Below are positions 5,632 through 13,788 of a stretch of DNA of 19,400 nucleotides, one piece after another (position 1 is the first letter of the stretch; the number at the start of each line of letters is the position of its first letter). Under the pieces are notes generated by a model. That model saw nothing but the letters and a program-made list of their open reading frames with translations. It was not told where the DNA came from and made no database searches. The stretch is from contig CALTTC010000032.1 in the NCBI GenBank assembly GCA_943908425.1, forward strand, positions 1 to 19,400, in the 5' to 3' direction. Origin of the DNA: an uncultured Moraxella sp. Its GTDB lineage: Bacteria > Pseudomonadota > Gammaproteobacteria > Pseudomonadales > Moraxellaceae. Made by a program: the position numbers and the translations under genes.

Positions 5632-5692
5632 GTTGGGCAAGGCGGTAACTTCTAATGAGTGCTATTATTTGGTTCAAGCTGTTACGCCCAAC
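5632..5692 (+). other. structured late leader, long stem
   Basis: GTTGGGC (5632-5638) pairs perfectly with GCCCAAC (5686-5692), and GTAAC (5645-5649) pairs with GTTAC (5681-5685), giving a 12-bp interrupted stem over a ~30-nt loop. It sits between the leader terminators and the terminase ribosome binding site. It could regulate translation or termination, or be part of the DNA packaging start site, which often lies beside the small terminase gene. No protein-coding frame is convincing here; it is not a tRNA. Confidence 0.45.
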
Positions 5693-5733
5693 ACCCTATT
5701 ATGGAACACCTTTTAACCAACAGGAGCGTAAGC

Positions 5734-6177
5734 ATGGCGAAACTTACGCCAAAACAAGAAAAATTTTGCCAAAAATATATTGAGACAGGCAATGCCAGTG
5801 AAGCCTATCGCCAGAGCTATGATTGTGAGAATATGGCGGACGAAAGCATCAATGTAAAAGCATGTGAACTTTTAAAAAACGGTAAGATTGCGGTAAGGTT
5901 GAATGAACTAAAAGATGAACACGCCAAACGCCACGCAATCACAGTTGATACGCTTTTGGCGGAGCTTGAAGAGGTACGAAGCCTTGCCCTTGTGCCAAGG
6001 GGAGAAAATGGGGCAGTACAGCTTAACGTGGCGGTCAATGCGATTATGGGTAAGGCAAAATTATTAGGCTTAGATAAAAAAGTCGTGGATAACATCTCAT
6101 CAGACGGCTCTATGACCGCTAAGCCGATTTTCACCATTGTTGGGGTTGCCCCAGATGAACATACAGACACCGACTAA
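5734..6177 (+). CDS. terminase small subunit
   Basis: A 147-residue protein of the Terminase_2 family (KLTPKQEKFCQKYIETGNAS at the N terminus, then a helical EAYRQSY region and ELLKNGKIAVRL). It recognises phage DNA and starts packaging with the large subunit. The ATG at 5734 was chosen because AGGAG (5722-5726) lies 7 nt upstream; a longer frame from 5659 runs back into the structured leader. It overlaps the large subunit gene by 23 nt. Confidence 0.93.
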   Translation: MAKLTPKQEKFCQKYIETGNASEAYRQSYDCENMADESINVKACELLKNGKIAVRLNELKDEHAKRHAITVDTLLAELEEVRSLALVPRGENGAVQLNVAVNAIMGKAKLLGLDKKVVDNISSDGSMTAKPIFTIVGVAPDEHTDTD

Positions 6178-7363
6178 GCTGTTATCTGCTTTTGACAATC
6201 TTTCTAAACCGATTTATGACACCATTGTGATGTATGGTGGGCGCGGTGGCGCAAAGTCACAAGCCCTAGCCAATCTTGGTATTTTAGAAAGTTATATTGA
6301 CGATGGCGTGATACTGTGTTGTCGTGAGGTGCAAAAATCCATCAATGACAGCATTTTTTCTATGTTGGTTGGTGTGATTGAGCGACTGGGTTTATTAAGT
6401 GATTTTGAGATTTTCAAACACGAGATTACGAATAAAAAAACAGGGGCAAGATTTATTTTTGCGGGGCTAAAACACAACGTTACTGCCATCAAGTCTATTG
6501 ACCGCTTGCGGGTGGTGCTGGTGGATGAAGCTGAAAATGTATCACAGGGCAGTTGGGACATTTTATTGCCCACCCCCCGCTATGGCAACACAAGAATCTA
6601 CGTGGTGTTTAATCCACGTTTTGAGAATGACCCTACCTATCAGATTTTTGTGAAAACGCCACACCCTAGCAAGCTTGTAATTAAAATTAATTGGCAGGAC
6701 AATCCGTGGTTTCCAAAGTCGCTTGATAATGTGCGAAAGCGTGATTTGTTGGGTGACATGGGGCGGTATCGCTGGATTTGGGATGGTGAATTTTTACAAA
6801 TTTCCGATGCCAGCATTCTTGCCAAAAAAATTGTAAGCTATGAATTTCACCTTGACAAAACCTTTGGTGAGCCGTTTCTTGGGGTAGATTGGGGGTTTAG
6901 TAACGACCCGACCGCCGTGGTTGAGTGCTATGTCAAGGACAACGCACTCTATATTTATCACGCAGGCGATAAAGTGGGGCTTGAACTAAACGACACTGCC
7001 GAGTGGCTACTAAAATCCGCCCCAAACATTGCCAAATTTACAAGTCGTGCTGACAATGCCCGTCCAGAAACAATAAGTAAAATCAAGGCAGAAGGTGTGC
7101 CACTTATGAAACCTTGTCATAAATGGAGGGGTTCTATTGAAGATGGAATTGCATATTTACAAGGCTTTCGCGAGATTGTGATACACCCACAGGCGGACGG
7201 TTGCCGAGCTGAACTTGTGGCATATAGCTTTAAAAAAGACCGTTTTGGCGAGATGACAGCTATCGCCGAAGACAAAGACAACCATTATGCCGATGCCTTG
7301 CGTTATGCGTTAGAGCCACTCATTCGTGGACGTGGCAAATCCGTTTTTGATGTGGTGCAATAA
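6155..7363 (+). CDS. terminase large subunit
   Basis: A 402-residue packaging motor and nuclease (Terminase_3 type). The ATPase part has Walker A GGRGGAKS (28-35) and Walker B LVDEAE (D124, E125). The nuclease part has RNase H-like acidic residues D245 (GVDWGFSNDP), D300 (SRADNARPE) and D380 (HYADALRY), the full set. It acts at the portal, using ATP to pump DNA and cutting the concatemer. Full length and intact. The start at 6155 lies inside the 3' end of the small subunit gene. Confidence 0.95.
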   Translation: MNIQTPTKLLSAFDNLSKPIYDTIVMYGGRGGAKSQALANLGILESYIDDGVILCCREVQKSINDSIFSMLVGVIERLGLLSDFEIFKHEITNKKTGARFIFAGLKHNVTAIKSIDRLRVVLVDEAENVSQGSWDILLPTPRYGNTRIYVVFNPRFENDPTYQIFVKTPHPSKLVIKINWQDNPWFPKSLDNVRKRDLLGDMGRYRWIWDGEFLQISDASILAKKIVSYEFHLDKTFGEPFLGVDWGFSNDPTAVVECYVKDNALYIYHAGDKVGLELNDTAEWLLKSAPNIAKFTSRADNARPETISKIKAEGVPLMKPCHKWRGSIEDGIAYLQGFREIVIHPQADGCRAELVAYSFKKDRFGEMTAIAEDKDNHYADALRYALEPLIRGRGKSVFDVVQ

Positions 7364-8634
7364 TGCTAAATAAACTATTACAAATCGCCGACAGTACCCT
7401 AATTAATCTTGTATCAAAATTGGGGACAAATCAAGACAAAGCAAGCCATGATGGGTTTGCTTTTTTTGTGCCAAAATCGGTGTATGAGCTTGAAAATATT
7501 TATCACGCTGACTGGGTGGCAAATAAGATTGTGAACCGCCCAACCCAAGATATGTTCCGTAAGGGTTATTATTTTACGGGGGTAGCAGGGTCATCATTAA
7601 CGCGGTTAAATGCCGAGCTAAAACGGCTAAAGGTGGACACGCATTTGGCGCAAGCGGTAGCGTGGGCAAGGCTTTATGGCAGGGCATATGTCTTGCTTGC
7701 AAGCCACGATAACGATGATTTAACAAAGCCGTTAAATACCGCAAAGGGGCTTAGTTATATCAAGGCGTTGTCAATTAAGCAGTTATCGCCAACGACTGAG
7801 TATTTGCCAGCATCTAAAGCAGGCGGATTTTTTGATAAGCCTAAATTTTATCAAATCCACAACCTAAAAAATACCCTAGGTTTGGTGCATCACAGCCGAA
7901 TTTTAACCATTGAATGGCAAGATGGTGCATCGGTATTGCAAAAGGTTTATGATGAATTGTTGCGTTTTGCTAGTGTAAATAACAACGCCTCAAGCCTTGT
8001 CCACGAAAGCAAAATTGATGTGATTCGCACACCCGATTTGGCAACGCAAATTGAGATGAATAGCGATAATGTGTTTAAGCGTTTTTCGCTGGTTAGTCTT
8101 ATGAAGTCAAATAACGGCATGATGGTGCTTGACAAAGAAGAGGAGTACGATAGTAAGGCTTATAGTTTTGGTGGATTGCCCGAGCTTATGCGCGAATTTG
8201 CCATTCAAACGGCAGGCGCGTGTGATATTCCCTACACCATCTTATTTGGACAATCTCCAGCTGGCATGAACGCCACAGGCGAACACGATACCGCCAACTA
8301 CTATGATACGGTGGCAAGCTATCAAACCCTATATCTAAAGCCACTGTTTGATGATTTATTAAATGTCGTGTGTGACTATTTGGGTCAGACGGCTGATTTA
8401 CACTTCAATCCGCTTTGGCAAATTGATGAAAAAACCTTATCGGAGGTGGAAAAAAACCACGCCGAACGCCACAAAATTTATCTTGAATTGGGTATTATCA
8501 CCGAGTCCCAAATCGCCAAACAGCTGGTGGAAGAAAAGACGTACACCGTGATTGACGACCATCATATTAGACTTTTGGAGCGGTTAAATGCTGACCCAAT
8601 TACAAGCGATTTTGACGCAGACGGCACGCCATAA
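7363..8634 (+). CDS. portal protein, DUF1073 type
   Basis: A 423-residue head vertex protein through which DNA enters and leaves. Diagnostic DUF1073 stretches are FASVNNNASSLVHESKIDV and FGQSPAGMNATGEHDTANYY (from residue 295), with an N-terminal ADWVANKIVNRPTQDMFRKG. Its ATG overlaps the terminase stop (TAATG), so translation is coupled. It overlaps the following gene by 47 nt. Confidence 0.92.
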   Translation: MLNKLLQIADSTLINLVSKLGTNQDKASHDGFAFFVPKSVYELENIYHADWVANKIVNRPTQDMFRKGYYFTGVAGSSLTRLNAELKRLKVDTHLAQAVAWARLYGRAYVLLASHDNDDLTKPLNTAKGLSYIKALSIKQLSPTTEYLPASKAGGFFDKPKFYQIHNLKNTLGLVHHSRILTIEWQDGASVLQKVYDELLRFASVNNNASSLVHESKIDVIRTPDLATQIEMNSDNVFKRFSLVSLMKSNNGMMVLDKEEEYDSKAYSFGGLPELMREFAIQTAGACDIPYTILFGQSPAGMNATGEHDTANYYDTVASYQTLYLKPLFDDLLNVVCDYLGQTADLHFNPLWQIDEKTLSEVEKNHAERHKIYLELGIITESQIAKQLVEEKTYTVIDDHHIRLLERLNADPITSDFDADGTP

Positions 8635-10288
8635 AAAGGGACGCAAAGGTAAAAGTCGTCCTATCTTTGTCTCAAAAAAGACCGAAGTGTTGTATTTGAC
8701 TGCCCTAAATGCCTTGATTGATGAGCTACATAAGGCAACTGTTGATGAGCTTAATGCCATCATGACACCAAAAATTGGTGATAGCATTATGGTGGCAGAT
8801 GGCTTATTTAACCGCTTTACGACAGCCTTTGCCAATTTTTCTAAATGGATTAAGGGCAAAGTGGCAAGTCTTGCTGAACAAATCGCCAAAAAAGTTGTCC
8901 TTGAACAAAAAAAAGCAAGTGATAAGCAGTTGGTGAATAGCTTACTTAAGCAAACAGGCATTGACTTTGCAGGGCTTATGAATGATGAGGAGCTAAGTCA
9001 AGCGGTTAGTGAAGCGATTGGGGCGAACGTTGCCTTAATTAAATCAATTCCAGAGCAGTACCTAAGCAAGATAGAAATGGCAGTGCTGACAGGCTTACAA
9101 AGTGGCGAGCTGAACAAGACACTTGCAGACGAGCTACAAAAAATACACCGCTTGACAAAGAGCCGTGCCGAGCTTATCGCCACCGACCAATTAGCCAAAA
9201 TTAACAGTCGTTTAAGCCAAATCCGCCAAGAGCGATTAGGTATTACGCATTACATTTGGCGGACAAGCCGTGATGAGCGGGTTCGCCACAGCCATCGCCT
9301 AAGAGATGGCAAACTGTTCGCGTGGGATAGCCCGCCAGATGATGGACACGCAGGGCAAGCGATACGCTGTCGCTGTGTTGCTATGCCTTATACCGAGCAT
9401 TTATTGGGCAAAAAATTGCCGAAAGAGGTGATGGCAGAGCAGGCAGATGAAATGAAGCTCATCACGCTGGCAAGCGAGCATTTACGCCAATCCAACAGAC
9501 TGCTCCATAGAAAATCGGTCAATGGCGGATTGGGTGCTAGCGAGTTTTTGAGTATCTTACAGACCAAAAAACAAGGCAACCCCGCTTTGCGATTGTCGCA
9601 AGCGTTATATCATAAATTACAAAAAAAATTGGGCAGTGTACCCCCTGTTTGGGCGGTGAATCATTACACCATTCATTCAAAGCATATCAATGATTTGCTT
9701 TCAGGTCGCAGTGTTGCCGAAGAGTTTTTGGGGGTTAGTCAAAATGCAGTTGATGGGCTAGATGGCTTGTTTGCTAGTGAATTGGCAACGGTAAGAACGC
9801 CCTTTAAATTGGTTCGTGGACATTCTTTATATCCTAAACAGTTAGAAGAGATTGAACAAGCGCTGTCATCTGGCAAATCTGTCAGCTTAAGGCAAAATAG
9901 CTATACTTCCACTTCATTGTCGCAACAATTAGCGAAAGATTTTGCCAAACGCAATGCCAAAAAAGAACGCATTGCCGTTATTTATCGTTTGAATGTACCA
10001 CAAGGCGCAAAAGCAATTGACATTAGCGCCTATCACTTTTATACTGGCGATAGTGAAATTCTACTCCCTAGAAACTCTATTTTTAAGGTAAAAAGCATGA
10101 CAAAAACAGATGACGGCGTGTATGAAGTGGAGGCTGATGTCGTGCTGGCTGATGAAAAGTTGCCTGTTGGCGACATGACTAAAACGCCTTATCAGGGTAA
10201 AAAAGTGATTTATGTTGAACCCATAGAAGATAAAGACCCCTATTGGAATAGATGGGCTGGCGGTGGTATGACCATCATCATTGGCTAA
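8588..10288 (+). CDS. Mu-F-like minor head protein fused to an ADP-ribosyltransferase-like domain
   Basis: A 566-residue fusion. Residues ~160-280 are the Phage_Mu_F head-morphogenesis domain (YIWRTSRDERVRHSH from 222; C261 and C263 in the typical RCRC motif). Residues ~350-545 look like a VIP2/C3-type ADP-ribosyltransferase: Arg410 in LVRGHS, the STS motif at 441-443 (SYTSTSLSQ), and GDSEILLPRN with Glu490. Position 488, normally Glu or Gln in the catalytic E/Q-x-E pair, is Asp. Head-associated transferases of this kind may be packaged and enter the cell with the DNA; here that is inference. GGAG lies 7 nt before the ATG. Two terminators follow it. Confidence 0.88.
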   Translation: MLTQLQAILTQTARHKKGRKGKSRPIFVSKKTEVLYLTALNALIDELHKATVDELNAIMTPKIGDSIMVADGLFNRFTTAFANFSKWIKGKVASLAEQIAKKVVLEQKKASDKQLVNSLLKQTGIDFAGLMNDEELSQAVSEAIGANVALIKSIPEQYLSKIEMAVLTGLQSGELNKTLADELQKIHRLTKSRAELIATDQLAKINSRLSQIRQERLGITHYIWRTSRDERVRHSHRLRDGKLFAWDSPPDDGHAGQAIRCRCVAMPYTEHLLGKKLPKEVMAEQADEMKLITLASEHLRQSNRLLHRKSVNGGLGASEFLSILQTKKQGNPALRLSQALYHKLQKKLGSVPPVWAVNHYTIHSKHINDLLSGRSVAEEFLGVSQNAVDGLDGLFASELATVRTPFKLVRGHSLYPKQLEEIEQALSSGKSVSLRQNSYTSTSLSQQLAKDFAKRNAKKERIAVIYRLNVPQGAKAIDISAYHFYTGDSEILLPRNSIFKVKSMTKTDDGVYEVEADVVLADEKLPVGDMTKTPYQGKKVIYVEPIEDKDPYWNRWAGGGMTIIIG

Positions 10289-10365
10289 TTAAAAACGATA
10301 ACCCAAAAACAGGGGCGTGTGCCTGTGGTGGGACTTTAAGTAAAATAGACAAAAACAGATGATTT

Positions 10366-10389
10366 AGCCCTGTATTATAGGGCTTTTTT
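10366..10389 (+). terminator. terminator after the head/ART gene, first of two
   Basis: AGCCCT (10366-10371), loop GTATTAT, AGGGCT (10379-10384), then TTTTTTA. A second hairpin follows within 12 nt. The stretch 10289-10365 before it holds no frame or motif that I can support. Confidence 0.75.
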
Positions 10390-10395
10390 ATTGAT

Positions 10396-10425
10396 AAACC
10401 CAACTTTTGCAGTTGGGTTTTTTTA
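10396..10425 (+). terminator. terminator after the head/ART gene, second of two
   Basis: AAACCCAAC (10396-10404), loop TTTTGCA, GTTGGGTTT (10412-10420), a perfect 9-bp stem running straight into a T tract. The next gene starts 13 nt later. Two strong terminators inside what must be one late transcription unit imply antitermination or an additional promoter I cannot see. Confidence 0.85.
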
Positions 10426-10437
10426 TGGGGCTTTTTT

Positions 10438-11586
10438 ATGAAGTTTTTTCAAATTATTGACCTAAAACCAACAAAACGCATCAAAACACGACAAGGCTTT
10501 ATGATTTGCCAAGGCGTAACCTTAGCAAAGCCGATGATAAAGGCGTATTACGTAGGCGAGCTTGGCGACTTAGACGGCTTTTTGCCTACCGATATTGTGA
10601 ATATCTACACGCCCCCTGAGGTGCTATTTAGCCCTGAAGTCATAAACGGCTTTATGGGGGCGGATGTGACCATGCACCACCCAGACGGCAACCAAATCAA
10701 TGCCAATAACTACAAGCACCATATCATCGGCACCGCCAAAAACGTGCGTGAAGAAAACGGCTATTTGGTGGCTGATTTGATTATTAAAGACAGCTGGGCG
10801 ATAGAGGCGATAGAACACGACAACGTGCGAGAAATATCGCTTGGCTACTTAGCAAGCCTTGATATGACAGACGGCACAACCGATGCAGGCGAGCATTTTG
10901 ATGGCAGATGGCAAGCCATGAGTGCTGACCACATTGCCGTGGTGCGTCATGGGCGCTGTGGGTCTGATTGCACCATTGGCGATAGTAATTTTAACTTAAA
11001 CTTTAACCGTGGAGATATGATGAAAGTAACAATCGGTAATCTTGAATTTGAGGTGGGGGACAGTACGCTTGCTCAAGCCATCAACAATCAAACGGCAATG
11101 CTTAATGCCTTGCAACAAGGCGAGATTAACATTGGCGACACCGCCTTTAACCTTGGTGAACATAAAGCAATGCAAGGGGTGATTGATAAACTGGTGGCGG
11201 ACAAACAAGCCTTACTTGACGAAAACACAAGCTTAAAAGCCGAACAAATCACCCAAGAGCAGGTAGAACAGCTGGTGGCGACACGCACCAAAACCATTGA
11301 TGATGCCAAAGCCTTAAATCCATCTTTGGTGGCAGATGGCAAAACAGTAGAACAAATCCGTCAAGAAATTGTGGCGTCGCGTGCTGATGACAAGCTTGTA
11401 CAAGCCATTGTCGGCGACGTTAAAACGGCAACTCAATCAGCGATTGATACAGCATTCAAAGCACTTATAGCAACCGCTGAACGCCAAAGCGTGGCAACCG
11501 ACACTGTGCTTGCTGATATGAACGTAGGCGATAATAAAAGTGACAATAAACCCTTTGATAAATCCACTATGTGGCAAGGAGTGTAA
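10438..11586 (+). CDS. DUF2213 prohead protease with C-terminal scaffold
   Basis: A 382-residue protein. Residues ~20-175 match DUF2213, a prohead-protease-like family: His80/His81 in VTMHHPD, Ser134 in REISLGY, and His165 in ADHIAVVRHGR are the likely catalytic and structural residues. Residues ~190-382 are helical, charged and coiled-coil-like (KLVADKQALLDENTSLKAEQ), as in a scaffold. The protease-plus-scaffold fusion precedes the cement and capsid genes in the usual order. An internal start with its own ribosome binding site marks the beginning of the scaffold half. Confidence 0.85.
   Translation: MKFFQIIDLKPTKRIKTRQGFMICQGVTLAKPMIKAYYVGELGDLDGFLPTDIVNIYTPPEVLFSPEVINGFMGADVTMHHPDGNQINANNYKHHIIGTAKNVREENGYLVADLIIKDSWAIEAIEHDNVREISLGYLASLDMTDGTTDAGEHFDGRWQAMSADHIAVVRHGRCGSDCTIGDSNFNLNFNRGDMMKVTIGNLEFEVGDSTLAQAINNQTAMLNALQQGEINIGDTAFNLGEHKAMQGVIDKLVADKQALLDENTSLKAEQITQEQVEQLVATRTKTIDDAKALNPSLVADGKTVEQIRQEIVASRADDKLVQAIVGDVKTATQSAIDTAFKALIATAERQSVATDTVLADMNVGDNKSDNKPFDKSTMWQGV
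11020..11586 (+). CDS. nested scaffold protein by internal start
   Basis: Within the protease gene, GGAG (11011-11014) is followed by two in-frame ATGs (11017 and 11020); the second has ideal 5-nt spacing. This start falls exactly at the junction between the DUF2213 domain and the coiled-coil part and would make a 188-residue scaffold alone, as lambda Nu3 is made from inside gene C. Seen: the start signals and domain boundary. Inferred: that it is used. Confidence 0.55.
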   Translation: MKVTIGNLEFEVGDSTLAQAINNQTAMLNALQQGEINIGDTAFNLGEHKAMQGVIDKLVADKQALLDENTSLKAEQITQEQVEQLVATRTKTIDDAKALNPSLVADGKTVEQIRQEIVASRADDKLVQAIVGDVKTATQSAIDTAFKALIATAERQSVATDTVLADMNVGDNKSDNKPFDKSTMWQGV

Positions 11587-11588
11587 TT

Positions 11589-12044
11589 ATGTTTCAAGCA
11601 TTAACAGGCGATAACGCCATTGCTTTGGCGGGGCAACGGGTCAAATCAGCCCCTGAAGAAGTGCTCAGCCTGCCTTTGATGGTTGAGCCAACTTATGAAG
11701 TTAAAGACGGCTCGCCCATCTATCTTACTGATGATAAAAAGGGCTGTACCACGACCCAAAACGCTAAGGCTGGCTATGTGGGGGTTGTCGTGCTACACAA
11801 TATTGGCAAAACAGGCAAAGGTAGTAATGGCGAATACTATCAAAAAGGCGATGTTGTGCCTGTCATGGTCAAGGGCAAAATTTGGGTCGCTGTAAAAGAC
11901 GCTGTTAGTGAGCTGACAGGCGATGTTGGTGCAGACGCACAAGGGCAATTTAGCACAAGCGACACCCCGTTAAAGGGCTTGCGTTTTGGCAGTAGTAGTG
12001 TCGGCACAAAAAATCTAACCATTGTTGAAATTTTGGGAGTGTAA
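11589..12044 (+). CDS. capsid cement/decoration-like protein
   Basis: A 151-residue protein between the protease/scaffold and the major capsid genes. It is beta-rich and glycine-rich, with a segment (YYQKGDVVPVMVKGKIWVAV) like that in phage structural cement proteins. Position and composition support a head decoration role; I do not identify a specific family with certainty. AAGGAG (11576-11581) lies 7 nt before the ATG and overlaps the previous stop region. Confidence 0.65.
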   Translation: MFQALTGDNAIALAGQRVKSAPEEVLSLPLMVEPTYEVKDGSPIYLTDDKKGCTTTQNAKAGYVGVVVLHNIGKTGKGSNGEYYQKGDVVPVMVKGKIWVAVKDAVSELTGDVGADAQGQFSTSDTPLKGLRFGSSSVGTKNLTIVEILGV

Positions 12045-12045
12045 T

Positions 12046-13026
12046 ATGGATAAAATAAAGCAAATGAAAATGCGACTAACCCCGATTGTGAGCCATATTC
12101 AATCACAAGTGGGCGATGCGTTTAATCTTGATGCCTTAGCAAAACTGTTTGTGCAGGTGGAAAATATCAATGCAATGACCCCGCAGATGACAGGCGCGAT
12201 GAGCTATGCCAAATTTATCCCTGTTAAAAATAATTTTGGTGGTGTTGTTGGCACGTCGCACATCTTGCAACGCAAACAGGGCGTGGGTCTTGGCAAAGCG
12301 TACAGCGGTACAGGGGGCGATATTCCCCTTGCTGAGGTGGTGTATGACACGGTTAATTTGTCGGTCAAGGCAGGCGCGATTGGTTATCAGTATAGTATCC
12401 TTGAGGTGGCAACGGCTTTGGCAATGGGTGTATCGCTAGAGGCTGACAAGATTGCCGCCGCTCGTTTGGCGTTTGAAAAGCATATGGCGAATGTAGCTTG
12501 GCTTGGTGAACCCAAAACAGGGCTAAACGGCTTTTATAATCAAACAGGGGTAGCAAAAACGGCTAAAACCATTGATTTTAGCAGTGCAACGCCAAGCCAA
12601 ATTCTAGACTTTTTTAACACCGTGATTTTTGATGCATTAGACCTCTCGGACGAAACGGGCGTGGACATTGATACCATTATCTTGCCAACGCAAGTATCAA
12701 GGGTGCTGTCTGGTCGTGTCATCAGCGATAACAACCCAACCTTACTGCTTGATTTTGTGAAGAAAAATAATGAAGCGGTTCTGCAAGGTCATGCTATTGA
12801 GATTGTCGCAAACAAGCGTGGAAATGGGCAAGGTGACACAGGCGCTGACCGTATTGTGGCGTATAGAAAAGACCCTAACTGCATTGAGATGCGTATTCCA
12901 CAAGAATTGCAATTTTTACCTGCCCAGCCAAAGGATTTAGATATCTATGTACCTGGCAGTTATCTATACCAAGGCGTTTGGCTAAAACGCATTGACAGTA
13001 TGCGTTATTATGACGTGAAACAATAA
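12046..13026 (+). CDS. major capsid protein, DUF2184 type
   Basis: A 326-residue protein matching the DUF2184 group of HK97-fold major capsid proteins (TPQMTGAMSYAKFIPVKNNF; LEVATALAMGVSLEADKIAA; VAWLGEPKTGLNGFYN). It assembles the icosahedral shell. The start at 12046 follows GGGAG (12035-12039) by 6 nt and lies one base after the preceding stop. A short terminator-like hairpin follows. Confidence 0.88.
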   Translation: MDKIKQMKMRLTPIVSHIQSQVGDAFNLDALAKLFVQVENINAMTPQMTGAMSYAKFIPVKNNFGGVVGTSHILQRKQGVGLGKAYSGTGGDIPLAEVVYDTVNLSVKAGAIGYQYSILEVATALAMGVSLEADKIAAARLAFEKHMANVAWLGEPKTGLNGFYNQTGVAKTAKTIDFSSATPSQILDFFNTVIFDALDLSDETGVDIDTIILPTQVSRVLSGRVISDNNPTLLLDFVKKNNEAVLQGHAIEIVANKRGNGQGDTGADRIVAYRKDPNCIEMRIPQELQFLPAQPKDLDIYVPGSYLYQGVWLKRIDSMRYYDVKQ

Positions 13027-13036
13027 CCCAAGTCTT

Positions 13037-13056
13037 AAGCCGTTTAGGCTTTTTTT
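13037..13056 (+). terminator. terminator-like hairpin after the major capsid gene
   Basis: AAGCC (13037-13041), loop GTTTA, GGCTT (13047-13051), with a T tract to 13056. The stem is short, so termination may be partial, which would step expression down after the abundant capsid protein. Confidence 0.55.
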
Positions 13057-13069
13057 ATGGAGAACGATA

Positions 13070-13324
13070 ATGTCAAACCACCAATGTTCAAGCTATCAGT
13101 ACAATGGCGAACACAAAAGCGTTACCATTGAGGGCATCTGCTTTAATCAAGGTGAAACAGTAAGCTTGTGTGCGATGGATGAAGAAATTTTGTTAAATAG
13201 CGGTTTTGGTCGGGCGATGCTTGACAGTTGTGAGCTTACCAAAGTGGGCGAGCCTAGTAAAAGTGGCACCACGCCAAAAGCAAAAGCAAAACCTGATAAA
13301 TCTGAGACAGCAAAAACCTCGTGA
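13070..13324 (+). CDS. small hypothetical head protein
   Basis: An 84-residue protein between capsid and head-tail joining genes. The first ~58 residues are folded-looking with four cysteines (C5, C24, C33, C54 approximately); the last ~25 are Lys/Ser/Thr/Ala-rich and probably disordered. GGAG (13059-13062) lies 7 nt upstream and the stop overlaps the next start (GTGA). Not recognised; its position suggests a head fibre, connector or structural accessory protein. Confidence 0.65.
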   Translation: MSNHQCSSYQYNGEHKSVTIEGICFNQGETVSLCAMDEEILLNSGFGRAMLDSCELTKVGEPSKSGTTPKAKAKPDKSETAKTS

Positions 13325-13788
13325 TTACAACATCGGTGGCGACCCGTGATAATGGCTTACTTAGCCGTATGTTAAATACGGCTAAGCGATATACCACAAA
13401 GGTACACGTGGGCTATTTTGGTCAGGTACGCCATATCAGTAAAGATGGCAAACGCTCAATTACATTGGGTAATTTGGCGGGAATACACGAGCATGGGACA
13501 AAGCATATACCTAAGCGTGCGTTTATTGCCCCAGCTTTAAAGAAAAACCGTGGCAAGTATCTAAAACTGGCAGGCAAGTCGTTTTTGCCGATTGTGCGTG
13601 GCAAGCAAACCACGACTCAGACTTGGCATTATATCGGACAACAAGCAGTCAAGGACGTGCAAAGCTTTATGCTTAGTGCAAGTTTTACGCCTTTAAAAGA
13701 GAAAACCATCAAGCAAAAAGGGTCATCAAGACCGCTCATTGATACAGGGCAACTTCGCCAATCTGTTACTTATCAGGTTAAAAAATGA
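13321..13788 (+). CDS. tail completion/virion morphogenesis protein
   Basis: A 155-residue basic protein with a GTG start overlapping the previous stop (GTGA). The C-terminal SRPLIDTGQLRQSVTYQV is the hallmark of the phage virion-morphogenesis/tail-completion group, and GIHEHGTKHIPKRAFIAP is the matching conserved centre. Such proteins join tail to head or finish the tail end. Confidence 0.8.
   Translation: MITTSVATRDNGLLSRMLNTAKRYTTKVHVGYFGQVRHISKDGKRSITLGNLAGIHEHGTKHIPKRAFIAPALKKNRGKYLKLAGKSFLPIVRGKQTTTQTWHYIGQQAVKDVQSFMLSASFTPLKEKTIKQKGSSRPLIDTGQLRQSVTYQVKK

Noticed and set aside
5632..5692. tRNA-like element: 7-bp acceptor-like stem, GGTTCAA and a following ACCC
   Set aside because: Only 47 nt lie between the stem arms, too few for D, anticodon and T arms, and the TTCAAGC loop has no flanking T stem. 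Treated as leader structure.
5817..6170. Long minus-strand frames opposite terminase and many other late genes
   Set aside because: They mirror the coding frame of the intact + strand genes, have no ribosome binding sites and show no recognisable protein features.
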